DNA of 64,000 bases from Branchiostoma lanceolatum (taxonomy: Eukaryota; Chordata; Leptocardii; Amphioxiformes; Branchiostomatidae): positions 31,313,193-31,377,192 of the forward strand of contig NC_089723.1 in NCBI RefSeq assembly GCF_035083965.1. Reading direction: 5' to 3'. The notes beneath the pieces were generated by a model. It had not been told where the DNA came from. It ran no database searches and saw only the letters and a program-made list of their open reading frames with translations. A program made the position numbers and the translations under genes. Each line of letters opens with the position of its first letter. Within the stretch, counting starts at the first letter, position 1. Below are positions 1 to 13,800 of the stretch, piece by piece.

Positions 1-3000
1 TACGAACTCCTTGGCGCCTTCTGGTTTGTCTAATGTATACTCATATACAGTCCTGTGCTGGAAAAACGCTGGGAGATGAGCTGTTCCGGATCGGAGCAGA
101 ACATGATCGTGACACAAGGATCGGACGACCGTAGAGGTGACAGCCTGGGAAAATCTGGTCATGACAGCCGCCATTTTGGAACCTACTGTAAGCATGACAT
201 GCAGATTCGCCTAAACACATTCACATTCCTTCCAGTGGCAATGTCTCCATCTAACTCAATTTAAACAACAAGGCATTAGAACTATACTCATATAGATTAT
301 CTAAGTTGATTAGGTATTAGTACCTAATCAATTTTTGCTCAAAAGATACGCTTACAAGTGAGCAACATTCGGTTTTGGGTGACATTCAGAACAGACGGCT
401 ACATTTACCGTCATGAGGCATTAGGCATTTACACGAGCGTCACCTGGCGACTTTGATAAATCACAGCAAGGATTATGGGCAAAGTGTAATGCGGTGCACG
501 TGTCCCAGAGGGCGTAGGGATACATTTAAAAATACATAAATCATTTACTTTCCCCGAGAATTTCAATGAGGCGTTCGTCAGCAGTGATTCAGCACAATTG
601 GGCTCTTTGCTAATTGCCCTGTGGGTTTTTAAAAAGCAAACTAAACTTTGCGACTGTTCTATCACTCAGTAAATGGTAATCATAAGTTTTTGGCATTTCA
701 ATGTTTCTAAAGTTTACCTCAATAAAAGCCTATTCCATATTTCACCTAAGCCTCAGTAACTAATTTGTTTGGAGCGACATATAAAGACGTTAAAATTTTT
801 CCTCGCAGTTTATTTTCAAGGTCCTGCCCGAGGGCTTATTGCAACATGAAACAGTATATAGAAAAAGAATACAGATATAGTGTACGATAACAAAGTTGAC
901 GAGTGGAAATGAGTGACTATCTTAATAAACGGCTACGGAATACAACCTAAGCTTTTTCGGCTTGTTTTCCTTTTTTGGAAGCAGTGGAAGATGATTTTGC
1001 AAATGTTCTGGAAAGGGACAGACAATAGGCAAGACAGCACAGTTGGACGTTTGATGAACTTTGGTGGCTTCTTTCAATAACTGTTTTCTTTCCTGGTCGT
1101 TAGAAGGACATACTAGTACACAGCCATACATTTACTACTAGTGTTCCCGACGTTTTGTTCATATCTCTTCTTATGCGTGTATTATATTCTGTATACTGCA
1201 GTCACTTTCACGTGTGCGTGTGTGAATTTGAGAAATCAGTTGCAGGGCTAGGGAGTTAAAACATCCCCAAAGATACTTTGCACACGTCCTTTGCTGTTCC
1301 ATTACGATTATATAAGTCGGCCTGTGAGGTCTGATTAGTAGCTTTAGTAATTCTTTTCGCTCGTTACTTCCCAAGGGCTCTCATTACTTCTTGGGGAGCT
1401 CGAGTAGACAAAAAGTGACGACTATTCCGGAGAACATTCATCGTACTTTGTTATCCCAAACTGTGCCGTGTCACGCAGATATGTTTTTGCAGACAAGTAT
1501 TGTTGTAATAATCGGATCGATGCTTTGACTCAAAGCCAGGCTCTGCTGACCCTCAGAGCCATAGCGACGCCACGTTGCAATTTTGTATTATGTTTGATAG
1601 ATATTCTCTACAAAATCTGTTTTTACTTTTTTCAGTTCTGCTGGAATCTTGGGTAGCGTCTTCAAGACAGCCATTCTACTAACATCTTGTTCCGTAACGG
1701 TGCCGAGACAATTTAGAAAATGTTGATTTGTACTCAATCAACAACTGGGGAAGACAAATGTTGACCCTTTCAATGTTCTAGTTTCATCTGTTTATATATA
1801 TCATTATTGACTCGGTCACTCCTGTTGATTTGGCGTAACAAGTTTCAACAAGTAATATATTACCTTGTATCATCAGCAGTCCAAAATGATACTAGACACT
1901 CCTTTTTATGGACCAATATCGACGTTAGGGATCTTTTCGTCTAGACGTCTATAGCTGAATTTCTTTGTTTTGTTTTCGAAAACAAAAACATTCAAAAACT
2001 GGAAAGTTTGTGGGGAGGGTAAAATTGCACAGGGAGGAAAGAATTCTTTCCTCCCTGTGCAATTTTACCCTCCCCACAAACTTTCCAGTTTTTGAATGTA
2101 TCTTTGAGATAAGAGAAGATGGCATCGGCCTCGGAAAAGTGACGACCACGACCTCTATATATGTGAGAGATGGTTAACAAAGACGCAGAGACAAAAGATT
2201 TCATTGTGACGATAAACTGCATGACTTTATTCACAACTCATGGACACAAAATGTCCAACAATACCATAGAAATTTACACAAAACTTAATGGAAAATTAAA
2301 TATCCCGGCAAGTAAAACAAAAAAAATCGCAGTATGTACAAAAATAAGAACATTCTTGTATCAACCACAAGTAGCGCGCCCGTGTACACAATAAATACAT
2401 ATTGAATAAATTAGGAATACAGCGTTAGAAAAAAAGGAGCACACATTCCTTAAAGATATGTCGCAAACACAAAACTTAAGAATTACTGTCCAATTTCTTG
2501 AACATATGCGTAGAAGTCTAAAGCCTCACACTTCTAGAGGTATTCAACAATTTCTATGTTCCTAAATTCTGACTCGTCACTCAGGTTTTACACTTTTAAA
2601 TTCAGCCTTTCAATCACTGCAGCCAACAGCTTTTCATTTACGCAAGAAGGCAGTACTACGGCTGTATACGTGGCTATAATACTCTTGTGTACAGTCATTG
2701 TCACTGTATAATAGGTTCACTTTTTGGAATAATTCAATTGGAATCTTTTTTTAAAAATGCGATGCTTGTCCATTCACTTTATCAATGAATCAGGGTTATG
2801 TGGTCATGGCAATGTGTTATGGTGAACACAACAGTTCGAATTTACTTTTAAACTTTGGTACGGTCTATTTGTAATGGTCATGGGTTAGTCACGTAGCTGA
2901 GTATTGGATCAGCAGGATTTAGTAATTGACAGTGGCAAAAGCACACGGCCATCGACAATGGAGAAGGTGTAGGGCAGCACAGATTGAGAAAAGTAGACGG

Positions 3001-5511
3001 CAGTGGGTATGTTTACTTACTCGCAAACACAACCACTGCCACTAAACAAACTGTTGCACTCAACCCTCCACCTTTCAGTCGTTCATTTCTGTGTACCCAA
3101 AGAATTCTGTGGTAAAATTCTGGTTTCCTTTTTGCATAATCGAAAGAGCATTTCTGATGTGCAAACATCACCAATTCCACATTACGCTTGACGTAACCAA
3201 ACAGCCCTGATCACTGACTAAGGACAAGCATGCAATACCTCTTTGTCTCACACTCGTCTCTTATGTGTATCAAAGACAAATTCCGTACATTCCTCTACAA
3301 TTCAACTGGAATAATTTTATACATATATATGTGATACAGGTCATCATCACACAATTTCTATCACTACAATAGAACAATTTTTCACACGATTCGTTTGACA
3401 CCAGCAGACATTATTCAAGCACAAACATTAATGTATACTCATATAATCCATTCAAGTCATGTAATATTTATCATCTTCAGCAAAGGTTTCCCAGTGGCTG
3501 CATATAAAATCTACGTAATGCTGATAGTTGGTGCGGTGCCCACTGTGTGTAGCACCGTGGAGATGCATTGTTGATAGTTAAGGAGTAGGCGTTATTTTCA
3601 ACGTCATTTTCTCCTTGTTTTTATAGCAATCTATTTTGTAGCTGTCACTCCATGAAGAGGTAACTTACTACAGACAGAGAGCGATTTTTCTAGCCGTTGG
3701 ATAGACCACTGACAATAGTGTATCCAAAAACAAAAGGGAAACCAAAAATAGGGGTGACGTGATAGAATAACACATGTAAACAGAAGGTGGAATAATTTAC
3801 ATAATTAGTACCGTTCTTCCTGAACATTTTAAACGAGTAGCCAATAATTTGACTCTTTTTAATTTTCTTATGGCTTTACTTTGGACGTGTTTATGTCGAG
3901 GCAAACAGGGTTCCCATGACTTAGTGTGGTTATCCATATCCCCACGGAATTTCAAACCAGACGCATTAGCACAATTAAATGTGCATACGTGGTCTGGACC
4001 AGGGCGTGGTATCACAACCTTAATACTTTAATTGTCGTTTCTATTGAGCGGCGATGTTGTTCTTTCGAGCATTTGAACTCTCTTCAGACGAGTGGAGACT
4101 CGTGTTAATAGACAGTAAGTCGACGTATATGTATTACACGGTCAACTGGTCTATTTTGTCACATTGACAACCCCTGCCCTGGTAACAAGCCTTTTTGAAC
4201 GTCATGTTACTAAATCTGGACCTGAATGCAGCCAGAGACCGTGTACGGCCGTCACTCCCCACTCCATCAATAACGACATGCGCCATTTCACAGGCGTCAT
4301 GTGCCCTCGACCTCTGCGTCCTTTTACAAATGTGCTACAAATGTGCTTTCGTCGGTTTGTTCGCGACCCCGCAAAATCTGCGAGACAATCTTTTCGTCCT
4401 AGGGGGTACATAGGCCCTACCGGTTTGCCCCGACAAAACGCGTTCCACGGGTTGTTGAACATGCTTAAAGTACCAAACATTTCGTGTGTAGTGGTACCTT
4501 TTGGGTTCAAGAACCGGTAATATTATATGTATGTTTATATAACACACTTTCCATAACGCATGGCAACACTCTTCATGCGTGTCTAGGCCGAGAGATTTGC
4601 CAAACTTCAATACAAAGAGAGTTTCGCTGGCTAAAAACAAGATCGGGCCTTGAAGCCATAGCAGCAGTTAACGAAGTCTACACATTACATCGTTGGTGTG
4701 TTTCGGATTTCAGCGGTAAAAACATCAAACCGCTGTCACCCTGAAAAAAGGCGAATGTTGTATTTTGAACAAACACCCTTCTTTCACTTGACAAAGGAAG
4801 ATGGAAGTGGCCAAATTAGCTGAAATGTTGCAGACTTCGGCAGAGAAGATTTTGTTTCACCCTCGATCCCCTGTTCACTTACAGTTGCCCCATCAGGGAA
4901 ATTTCGGCAAGTCTGTCAAAAAACATCCCCAGGTAAATATAGGGCAATAAAAATGAATAAAGGTCTGGTGCGGTTAGATGGGAAGTATCGTACAGAGAAG
5001 GAGTTAGTCCTGGCAGTTGGGGGAGATTAGGTGCGATGCATAGTTTGGTCATACCTGGATTTCAGTGGGGAATCAAGTCCACTCTTAAAATGACACATAA
5101 ATTCTCTCTTTCTGACATAGAACAATGTTATAGATATATCTATGTTCATGGCATCACTGGAAATTCCTAAAGTAGCCAAGTCAAAATCACGTCATGAAAT
5201 CTTCACATCAAGTACTGACTACCTGTTGTCATAAGACATAACAAGTGTTCCTAAAAATTGAGATTGTCGGGGTCAGATTCAAGTCACCAAGTCCTACCTC
5301 GTCATTTCTCGGGGGTCGAGACTCCGTCTCCCGACAAACGTTGTCAGAATTTTCCCAGTTCTCCACCAATCCTCCACCTGGAAGATATGACTGTCTTCCA
5401 CTCAGCAGCGGCATGCAGCGATCCAGACGCGAAGCGCATCCTTACTAGGTTCCCCGCCACACATAAGGGCGGGACGTCTGAACTGTTCGGATGTTCACAG
5501 AACGTCGAGTC
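1..5511. other. Gene-free stretch left of the FGF gene
   Basis: I see no coding exon I can support here. Open frames are short, have no recognisable protein similarity and do not join through good splice sites. The only striking structure is the perfect palindrome at 1988-2099, listed separately. The right end should hold the 3' UTR of the minus-strand FGF gene, but I did not find a convincing AATAAA on that strand. Confidence 0.5.
1988..2099. repeat. Perfect 112-bp palindrome with no spacer
   Basis: Bases 1988-2043 and 2044-2099 are exact reverse complements of each other: 56-nt arms, zero mismatches, no loop, centred on GAATTC at 2041-2046. A separate 20-bp perfect palindrome (1968-1987, centred on TTCGAA) abuts its left end. 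The flanks show no target-site duplication. The arms differ in sequence from the TAGCCTGGG foldback elements elsewhere in the window. It could be a very young foldback element, a template-switch duplication, or an assembly artefact. Confidence 0.9.
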
Positions 5512-8086
5512 TCAGTTCTTCTTCTTCTGCTTCTTTCCTCTTTTCTGAGCTCGTGACATTCCATGGTCCCTTCGTCGTCTGGACCGGCCGCTTTTATGTC
5601 TGGGTAAAAAATGAGCCGACCGTTGTGTTTTTTTCGTCTTCTTTCCTCTTCTTGGCCTCCCGTTTTTAGCAATACTCAGGAACCACCTGACTCCCCTGCG
5701 GTATCTTTTCTTGGGGTGCAGCGCCGACGAGTAGGTGTTGAAGTTGTTCTGCTCGATGATTTCGTGCCATTTGCAGTTGTCTCGTTTCTTCTTCTGTGGG
5801 GTCAGACAACAGAAATGATTTGTGATAAGATCAGAGACTAGAGCTGTGCGAATCTGGGTAGTGATATGTGATGGTATGTTAACAGAGGATCTTTGTGGCG
5901 CAGGTGTTTCGTTTTTCGCTGGAGGGTACAGCACTGACGTGACAGTCGTGTTATAACCCTCGCAGTAAGCCAAGTCCTAAGACACGTATCTCACATGCAA
6001 TAATCAATCATGTATGAGAATGATAACGCTTCTAGACATACAACCACCTGTAAACTGAACGACTCGATATTGTGTATCTGAGAGTTTGCAGAAGGCTTCT
6101 GAACATATCCAGTCGTTAGAATGGATCTATATCTGTCTATTGTCTTTTATGTTGTTTCTGAAAATTTTTCCCGTTTTGCTTGCTTGATTTTACCTCTAGA
6201 CAGTCCCTCCAGACAAAACGCCCATCACGTGGGAATAATACTTTCCTAGCTTTGAAGAGTCTCGCGAGGGATCAATGGAGATTTTTTTTTACTAACATCT
6301 GTCCAACACGGGTCAATTTGGCGGGGCAAACCCGCTCACCCGTGTGATGTTCTTCAGTTTTCAAAACCGCGTTAGCGTTGCCTGCTTGATGCCAATGCTC
6401 ATCAACTCAAGCATCCCCGGGGAAATTCTATCTATCTTTGTTTGGATATGAAACTGCTGCCTGTCATCGCCATACAAAGTGGCGACAGACTGTGGAATAC
6501 CGGTGTTACCACTTTCCTAGCCCGGGGCAATACAGCTGGCAAATTTGTCTCTCTTTCTTCTCCCTACTCCTCAATGTGCCAGGGAACGTTACTTTCCCTG
6601 AGTGCCGTAACGCGGACTGATACCGGACCACGTCCCGGGCGCTTGCGGGACGTGTTTCAAAGGCAGTTTACAGCCTGGCTAAATTGATCGTTCTACCTAA
6701 TGCACTGGTCGTCTTGCACTTTACATTTTTGGCGTGCCTTCGCTGAAGAAAGTCGACACCACATCTATTCATGTTTTGTTGTGTTGTTGTTCTAACCTTG
6801 TGTAAACTAGTTACTATAACATTGCTTACACAAGATTGTCAAAGCGTCTGAAGTTGTGCTTTTATAGTCGGAACGCGCCAGAGAGACACTCTATACCTTC
6901 CCTTATTCAGAGTCATTCAGCGCGCCTATTGAACAAGTGGTTTCACGGCACACGACGGACTGTTTTCCGTTATCAAAACCAAACCCTTTCATGTCCTGTT
7001 TTCTACTGTTCCACTTACCGAGCCGTACACCTTGCCCCGTTTGTTCATCGCCAGGTACAGGCCGCTCTTCACGCCTTTGATGGTCACGATCCCTACGTCC
7101 ACTGCTGTCATCTCTAACAGAGCTAGACGGCAGAAATGGACAAGGTACGGTCTATTAACGGAGAAGTCAAACAGAGGACGAAACACAATGACAAAAAAAC
7201 AAACAGGATGCCCTGTAATGGGACAAGAAAGTGGTGGAAATGGCGAGGAAAACACGAGCGGCATTCCCACTGCCCGATTATGCACGTGGGTGAGCAGAAT
7301 GCACCGATTAAAAGTTCCTGCACACAAGTCTATTTTGGGGGCATACTTTTTTAAAGTGCTTAAGAGGTGAATATTTCAAGCATGCTAACCAGCGATCGGA
7401 GATAAATACTTCTAAAGGGGCCATAGGTCCTTTTAAAACAATTTGATGGCGAGATATGATTGGCATCTTGTCGCGTTGTTGCAGGTATTACTGAGCTGGG
7501 CGGAATGGCACCACAGGTGGCATGGAAATGGCTTATCAAATCTCTGAAGGTCGTGATAAAGACGCTTAACAAGAAAGTATCCAGGTCTTTTGTGCCGGCC
7601 TTAACACTTACAGATACTTAAAATATTTATCGGAACATCTGAGGACTTAAACCTTACGGTGCGAGATCGATTCGAGATCATCCCCCTCCACTTGATAGAT
7701 ATCTGTGGATCCGTGGATAGACTTATTTGCACTACAATTAGCGAAATTGCGATGATTTGTCCATGTCCACCTGCCGGGTGATCGGATTGTCACGGGGAGA
7801 AATGACAGTAGGTAGCCTTACCGTAGGGCGAGGTGTGATCCCGGGTGCCGTTCACCTTCCCGTCGGCGTTGATCTGCAGGTGAAAGCGTGTGCGGCAGTA
7901 CAGGCGCCGCTCGTGCCCGACCAAGTGAGACCAGTCAGGACGGTTCGAGTTCTCGCTCCACGTCCCATATTCAGGCGGTACTGATCTCTCCACGCGGGTA
8001 CTCGCGGTTGTTGTGGTTACAATCAGGTCCAAATATCCTCCCAGAACGGTTAATAGTAATGCCAATAGTCTCACTTCTGCCCCCAT
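5512..8086 (-). CDS. Fibroblast growth factor, FGF3/7/10/22-like (three exons)
   Basis: Secreted ligand of FGF receptor tyrosine kinases. Coding exons on the minus strand are 7822-8086, 7019-7122 and 5512-5793, joining in phases 1 and 0 to a 216-residue protein. The first 25-30 residues ([17 protein letters not shown]...) look like a signal peptide. The beta-trefoil core follows: [20 protein letters not shown], then [20 protein letters not shown], then [26 protein letters not shown] and a very basic tail ending in a lysine run. The middle exon is 104 nt, the size typical of FGF genes. I chose the TAG acceptor just above 7122 because it gives [11 protein letters not shown], matching the family's ILEI stretch. 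Both conserved core cysteines (LYC, DNC) are present, and NGT is a possible glycosylation site. The core and basic tail most resemble FGF3/7/10/22 by eye; FGF9/16/20 also shares the LYCRT..HL start. Subfamily assignment needs a tree. Confidence 0.93.
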
Positions 8087-10379
8087 TCGGTCCCAGGCGG
8101 TCCGGCGTGTCGTCAGTCTGCGTCGGTCTAGACCGCGTAGTGCCGCGGGCCGAGGTCTGCCCTGTACAGGGGGTGTGAAGTAAAGTGTGGCCGTTCGGCC
8201 TGAGCCAAGTCTGGCGGCGAATTCCTCAGGTGAAGCCGTACCTGCGACATTGCCTTGGTTTGAAGAATGTCAGGTATTCACGTGGGAAACGCAAGGGGGT
8301 GAGACGACTCACTTACCACATTCCCTGTCCGTCGGCATTAGTTTTCGGAAGTCGTGCTGGCGGCGATGTAGCCGTCGGCATGCTTGCTCACCTCTCAACT
8401 GCAGGGTAGGTCGGTTCAACTTGCCCGCCCGATCCCGGATCAACACATGATTAAGTCACCCACTTGCTGGGCCTTTCCCCGCCTGCGCGCTTGTTTGTTG
8501 TCCCAGTGTTTGGGTACAAGCGCCCTACGTATCCAGGAGCGCGCAATAGGAGGCAGGTGATATGCTATGCCCACTTTGTTGCGACCGCCGTGGTCAGAAA
8601 CTTTTAAGTGGTTCTTGGGTATCAATTTGTACAATACGCCGACGTCACCGTTTTTGGACGATCCACACGGCGCGCAGTAGAGACCCAACAGTCATGACGG
8701 AACTTAATGGCATTTTCCTCATTGTCCATTTGTCGGGTCTTTCAGGTGAGAATTGTCCCCAAACAGCTGCTCTCCTTGCATTATTGACGTGCTTTGTAAA
8801 TGAGCTATTTTTACACGAGTATAAAGAGTCATTCTTCAAACACAATCACCATGTTTTCTTGTAGCAGACAGAGATATACATCGCACCACGCGCCACCTCT
8901 CATGAATTCGTGCTCTGTAAACCCACGGCTTACTTCAATTGGGTGGAAAAAAGCTAAAGAAAGCCGCCCCCTCCACCGAATTCTAAGCCCTGGACAGTCG
9001 ACAAAGAAACGGTCTCTGTCGTTTCTGGGTTACAACCACGTCAATGGTTTCCAACGAGCCCAATACTAAAAAGCAACATTTTCATCTACAAAAGCGCACC
9101 TGGGCGGCCCCTTTATACCCTTTGTATAGAGGGTCTACTCCTATCAGTTGACTAACAAGAGGCAGGCATTTTCCGCTAGTGTAAACAATTTCTTACAGGA
9201 TGATGAGGAGAGGGTATTTTAAAACATGTATGTAGCGCCGTTCACTCAAAAAATAAGACTGAAGATGTGAACATAATGGTACAGAGATCAGGTGCGATAG
9301 AGGGATGACGTCAAGCGGCGGCGACTAGAAGGGCTGGTCGCTCGGTGGCCGCCTCTGTTCTGTACCGTATCGTTACATCTTACAAGCACAAAACAAATTT
9401 ACCGGAATGTTCTGGAGCTCTAATGAGTAATAATGTACACACACCCAATTTGTGCTCTAGAGCATTTAGGGCAAAACGTATAAAAGCTTGACCGCCGTTT
9501 TAGTGGGAAACAGACCGCATATGTAGGTGGTCTCGTGATAAAATCACAGCTCACTAAACACACACAAAGGACACCCATTCCCTAATGAATACCATAATTA
9601 CTACCCTTTGCGCTCGAAATCAGTATATTAGGCATGGAGAGAAAGGTTTGATGGACACTGATGAGAGCGGGGCTGCATCAGGAGCGGAGGATGACGCTCC
9701 TGGGCGGGGTTGGTCTCAACAGTACACCTGTCTGTTTACATGACGACAGCGGAGAAAACGACGTTTAATAACACGAGTAATAGGTGATGTGGTAACGGTT
9801 GTAGCATAGCAGGTGGGCAGGTCTTCTGGGTCAGCGGAGATAACCCGAGGAGCTATTCTTCCCGCGGCAGGCCCACAAGGTAGGCTTGACAGGTTTGAGT
9901 GGATGTCAGGTCCTGCAAACACCGGGGAGGGAGCGGCCGTCAGGGTTGGTGGAAACGTCCCGTGGGTGCCTCACTGGGTGTGTCGGGAAACATGAGATGG
10001 CGAGTGAACTGATCACCTTTGATTCACGTTATGAGACTGACGAAAGCACAATATAAACGGGGATTATTGAAGGGCAGCGGTTATTCTGTGAAATGTTCCG
10101 TAGGAGGACAGTGAGTGATAGAGGGATGTTAGACCGTCATTTGTGGGTCCCGTCTGTGTTTTATGGATGGGTGGGTGGTCTTAGTATGTTGGTAGTAAAT
10201 ATCATACACATGACCAGGAAAGGCTTAGGAAATGAATAGGTGCCGACTACACACTAGCGCTAGACTTTTTACAGCTTAGGGAACGTCTATTATTCAGGTA
10301 TGGGTCTTTGTTCTACCGACATGAAAATTCCTTTCATTCACTTTTTCTCATCAGCCATTCTGTCGGTGTACATTTGACC

Positions 10380-10870
10380 CCCAATCTACGCTCTATTCCA
10401 GTTAGCAAAGGAAACGATGTCACTTTTTCCATTTATTCTTGTGACCGGATACTCCTATTCAAAATACCCCCAGTGTGTAGGTGTAGGTGTATCTCTGATA
10501 TTTTACGTAGGCTCCATCAATGGTAGATGGTGTTTTCCCACCTGTTAACCACTCCATCTAAGTTCTGTTCCATTAGAAAAGGAAACGATGTCACTTTTCC
10601 CATTAACTCCGGTGACCGGATACTCGCTTTCTCTCCACACAATTCCCCCAGTATGTAGGTGTATTTCTGACATTTAGCGTGGCGTAGTCCACCTGTTAAC
10701 CACTCCATCTATGTTGTATTTTATTTGGAAAGGAAGCAATGTCACTTTTGCCGTGAATGCAGATGACTGAATCAAAAGAAATCCCCGGTATCTTGACGTA
10801 GGTGTAACTGTGACGTTTTACGTGGGCTTTATCGATGGTAAATTGTGTTTTCACACTTGTTAATCACTCG
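10380..10870. repeat. Degenerate tandem repeat, about three units of 150-170 bp
   Basis: A block beginning near GGAAACGATGTCACTTTT recurs at about 10410, 10581 and 10732 (the third reads GGAAGCAATGTCACTTTT). Each copy is followed by a related segment containing GTAGGTGTA, a TTTTACGT- or TTAGCGTGG-like stretch, and CACCTGTTAACCACTCCATC or a diverged version of it. The units differ in length and sequence, so this is an old duplication. No open frame runs through it. Confidence 0.75.
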
Positions 10871-13800
10871 GGGTGAGTCAGACCTCCTTCCCCACCTCTA
10901 TAGACCCCTAAATTTCACCTGAGATGCCAATCGTCCATATCGCCACACCATTCTCATTCTTACCGTTCTGATTCATCATTATCATTCTCTGGTTTCTGTA
11001 TCTACAGTCGCTCTGGTTCATGTTCAGAAAAGATAAATCTAACACTAGTCGCAATCTTATCCCCGACAAAACTCAAGGGACAAGGGAGGCAGACGTTAAA
11101 AACCGCAGCTACTCCTAAACCTTTGACCGAAGCCTCTGCTTGGAGAATACAACATCTTCCTGACAATCAGTCCAGAGATGTTCTCATCATTGCCCAAGGA
11201 GGCTTCATACCGAACCGAACCCTTAATGTTGACATCGCTAATCATCAACCACCGACATTTAACACTAAAATGTTTCAACAGCGGCTTTAGCGTGACAACT
11301 TGCATTTTGTCATGAATCACATCAAGAGATATTTCACTTTATGAACCTGTCATCTTTTGAAATAGAACTCCTCCTATCGGGACTTTTGTGACATGATAAC
11401 AACCACTACCGTCAGTCCCCGTTATCCTGAATTGACAGTTATCATCGTCACTTGCGGTGACAGTTTTGTTTCCGCAATCTTTTCAGCAACCGCCCGTATG
11501 GATCGGTAGTGAACACCCACAGTCTTCCCGGATACAGAGTTTACCACGATGTCTTTCTAAATCTAAACAGCTCACCATTAAGCAATCGAGGATAGAGAAG
11601 GAGCTACAGATCTTGACTCAGTGAATCCCTCTTTACATAAACATTGATTAATACTAATGTCCTTGTTAATACTAAGTAATTCTGAATGTGTTTGGGAGGT
11701 CTAAAACGCTATTCATTCAAAGGGAAATATTCCCAGCATTTTCTCTTGAAAGGAAGAGAGGGGGAGGGGGATTTTGGATGGTGAGCCCCCCTCTCCACAC
11801 ACAATCGAACGCGCCCCTAAACGGATAATACAGCGCGGTATAATCTCCTGACAGGTATTAGAGGGAAGGGCGTTATCTACTTGGAGCTTATGTGTGCCAT
11901 ACACAGAGATAGCCAGTGACAATGACGGCTATGTTTCAACTCAATCCACTTCAGGTTATAATCTGAAAAGAAGTTAAGTCCGCGGCAGAGGTTCCCGTAT
12001 TGGAGCTGGAAAACAAACGTTTCAGCTAGTGTGACTTTGGTATTATCTTTGTCCATATATGGTAGCCAGCGAGGCAAGTGTTCATGGCTCAAGTACGTTT
12101 GTTATTGCAAGACAGATCAAATTCGCCACACGTGTTTGAGAGAATTTCGTTCATTTTGTTGTATTGTTGGCCGATAACCCTGCAGGTCACACACATGAAA
12201 GCGAGTGTTTTTCCAGCAGGTTTGGGCAGCTATGTTTACATGAGATGAATGTGTTTTGTGTCGCAGTTCTTTACGCAGAAGATGTTGTTACAGAACTCCA
12301 TTCTCCTCCACACCTCTCGGTAATAAAACCACGGCTCGGAATGCTTTAGACGACATAGTTTAGTTTGTTCGGATAATGTATCTTCCCGCGGTTAGTCAAC
12401 TTCTCGAGCTGCGGACATGTAACATAACCGTTAGTGATACAGGGCCACTCCTGGGGCCTTTGTGGGCTAATTGGTGTACCGTGATTGCTCTATACAATCC
12501 CATAGCTTTTCTGAGTATCTCACAGGAACAATACATGCATGAGACGCGCTTATAGGATGCTGCAGCAGAGTTCTACCCTGGTTCGGCAGTACCTGGCACT
12601 GGTTTCCCCGTTCTAACATGATACCGGGAGATGGAGATTATAAGAGATTAAAGCCGGTCTAAAAGGAGGGTTTAGAGGATGATGAGAACTAAGCGGTCTT
12701 GTCTTATCGATATTATAAGGCAGAACGGATTGAGATCCGTCAGTGTGTTTTATCTTGTCCGCCTGTCTCCCATCCTGCAATGTGGGGTTAAAAAAAGGGG
12801 GGGACGTGAGGACATGTCTGCCGACCCAAAATTCTTTAAGACACGTTTGCCTGAAATTACCCTCTTAAAACGTTGCACTCATCTACAGGTGGTTCATACA
12901 TTTTGCTACCAATAAGGCAAGCGTCCATTGGGCGTGTAGCTTTGGCAAGAATATGGAAAGGAAATGGCAAAAATAAGGAAAGAAAGACTCGGTGTTCTTT
13001 AGTCTATCTCTCTTTGCATTCATCGACTTTCGCCCAGAGCGGGCGGAGCAGAAGGGAGGTACGTCTGGTTGCGGGAAAAAGAGGGGGTTTGGTCCTCAAT
13101 AAATTAAGACGTTTACAAAATTCATCAAAAACAAATATAGTGCTTTAGGTAAATACGGAGAGGCAGTGACCCGGCCAGCCGGGAGCCAGTACGGGCCTTG
13201 TGTGTCGGTGTAATGTTGCCGCACAACAATACTGAACATTCTGAACATAGTTTCGTCCTGGTGCAAAACCCAGCTACTTGACCCCGAGAGCAAGGTGCGA
13301 TTGTGGAACGTTTCACACCGAGCAAAGCCTGATAAGTCGGGTTAAACCACTTGCCCAAAGCAGCGAGCTGCCACGACACGCAATGCGCTGTTTCCTTTCA
13401 ATGGGCGGGAAAATGCTCCATTTCTGTTGCCGCTTTGCGTGGCGGGTGCGTTAAACACCAGTCTTTGAGCTCTCAACGAGCGCCGTAATGGAGGACTTTA
13501 ATTCCACCGGCTGAAAAGTGCATACATTTGCCAGATAAAGGATAGTTCGGTCTTCATCCGATGATAGACGCAAACGAGCTTGATTTCTGTCAAATTAGCA
13601 CCGCTTCCAAATACTTTCCGTTTGAAACGCGCTTTAGGCGGTCAGGCAAAACAAAGGAAATTGGGCAAGACCGATCGGTTTGATGTTTGAAAGAAGGCAC
13701 AAACTAACAAACAGGAAAAAAGGTGATGAAAAGTTGTTGGCAGACGTCTCTAATGTTAGTGGCTAAGTGGTTTGGGGTACGGAAGCAAACAGGTGGAAGC

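Noticed and set aside
1949-2234. Mirror-image frames on both strands sharing a LHREERILSSLCNFTLP-like peptide
   Set aside because: They are produced by the perfect palindrome at 1988-2099; both strands carry the same sequence.
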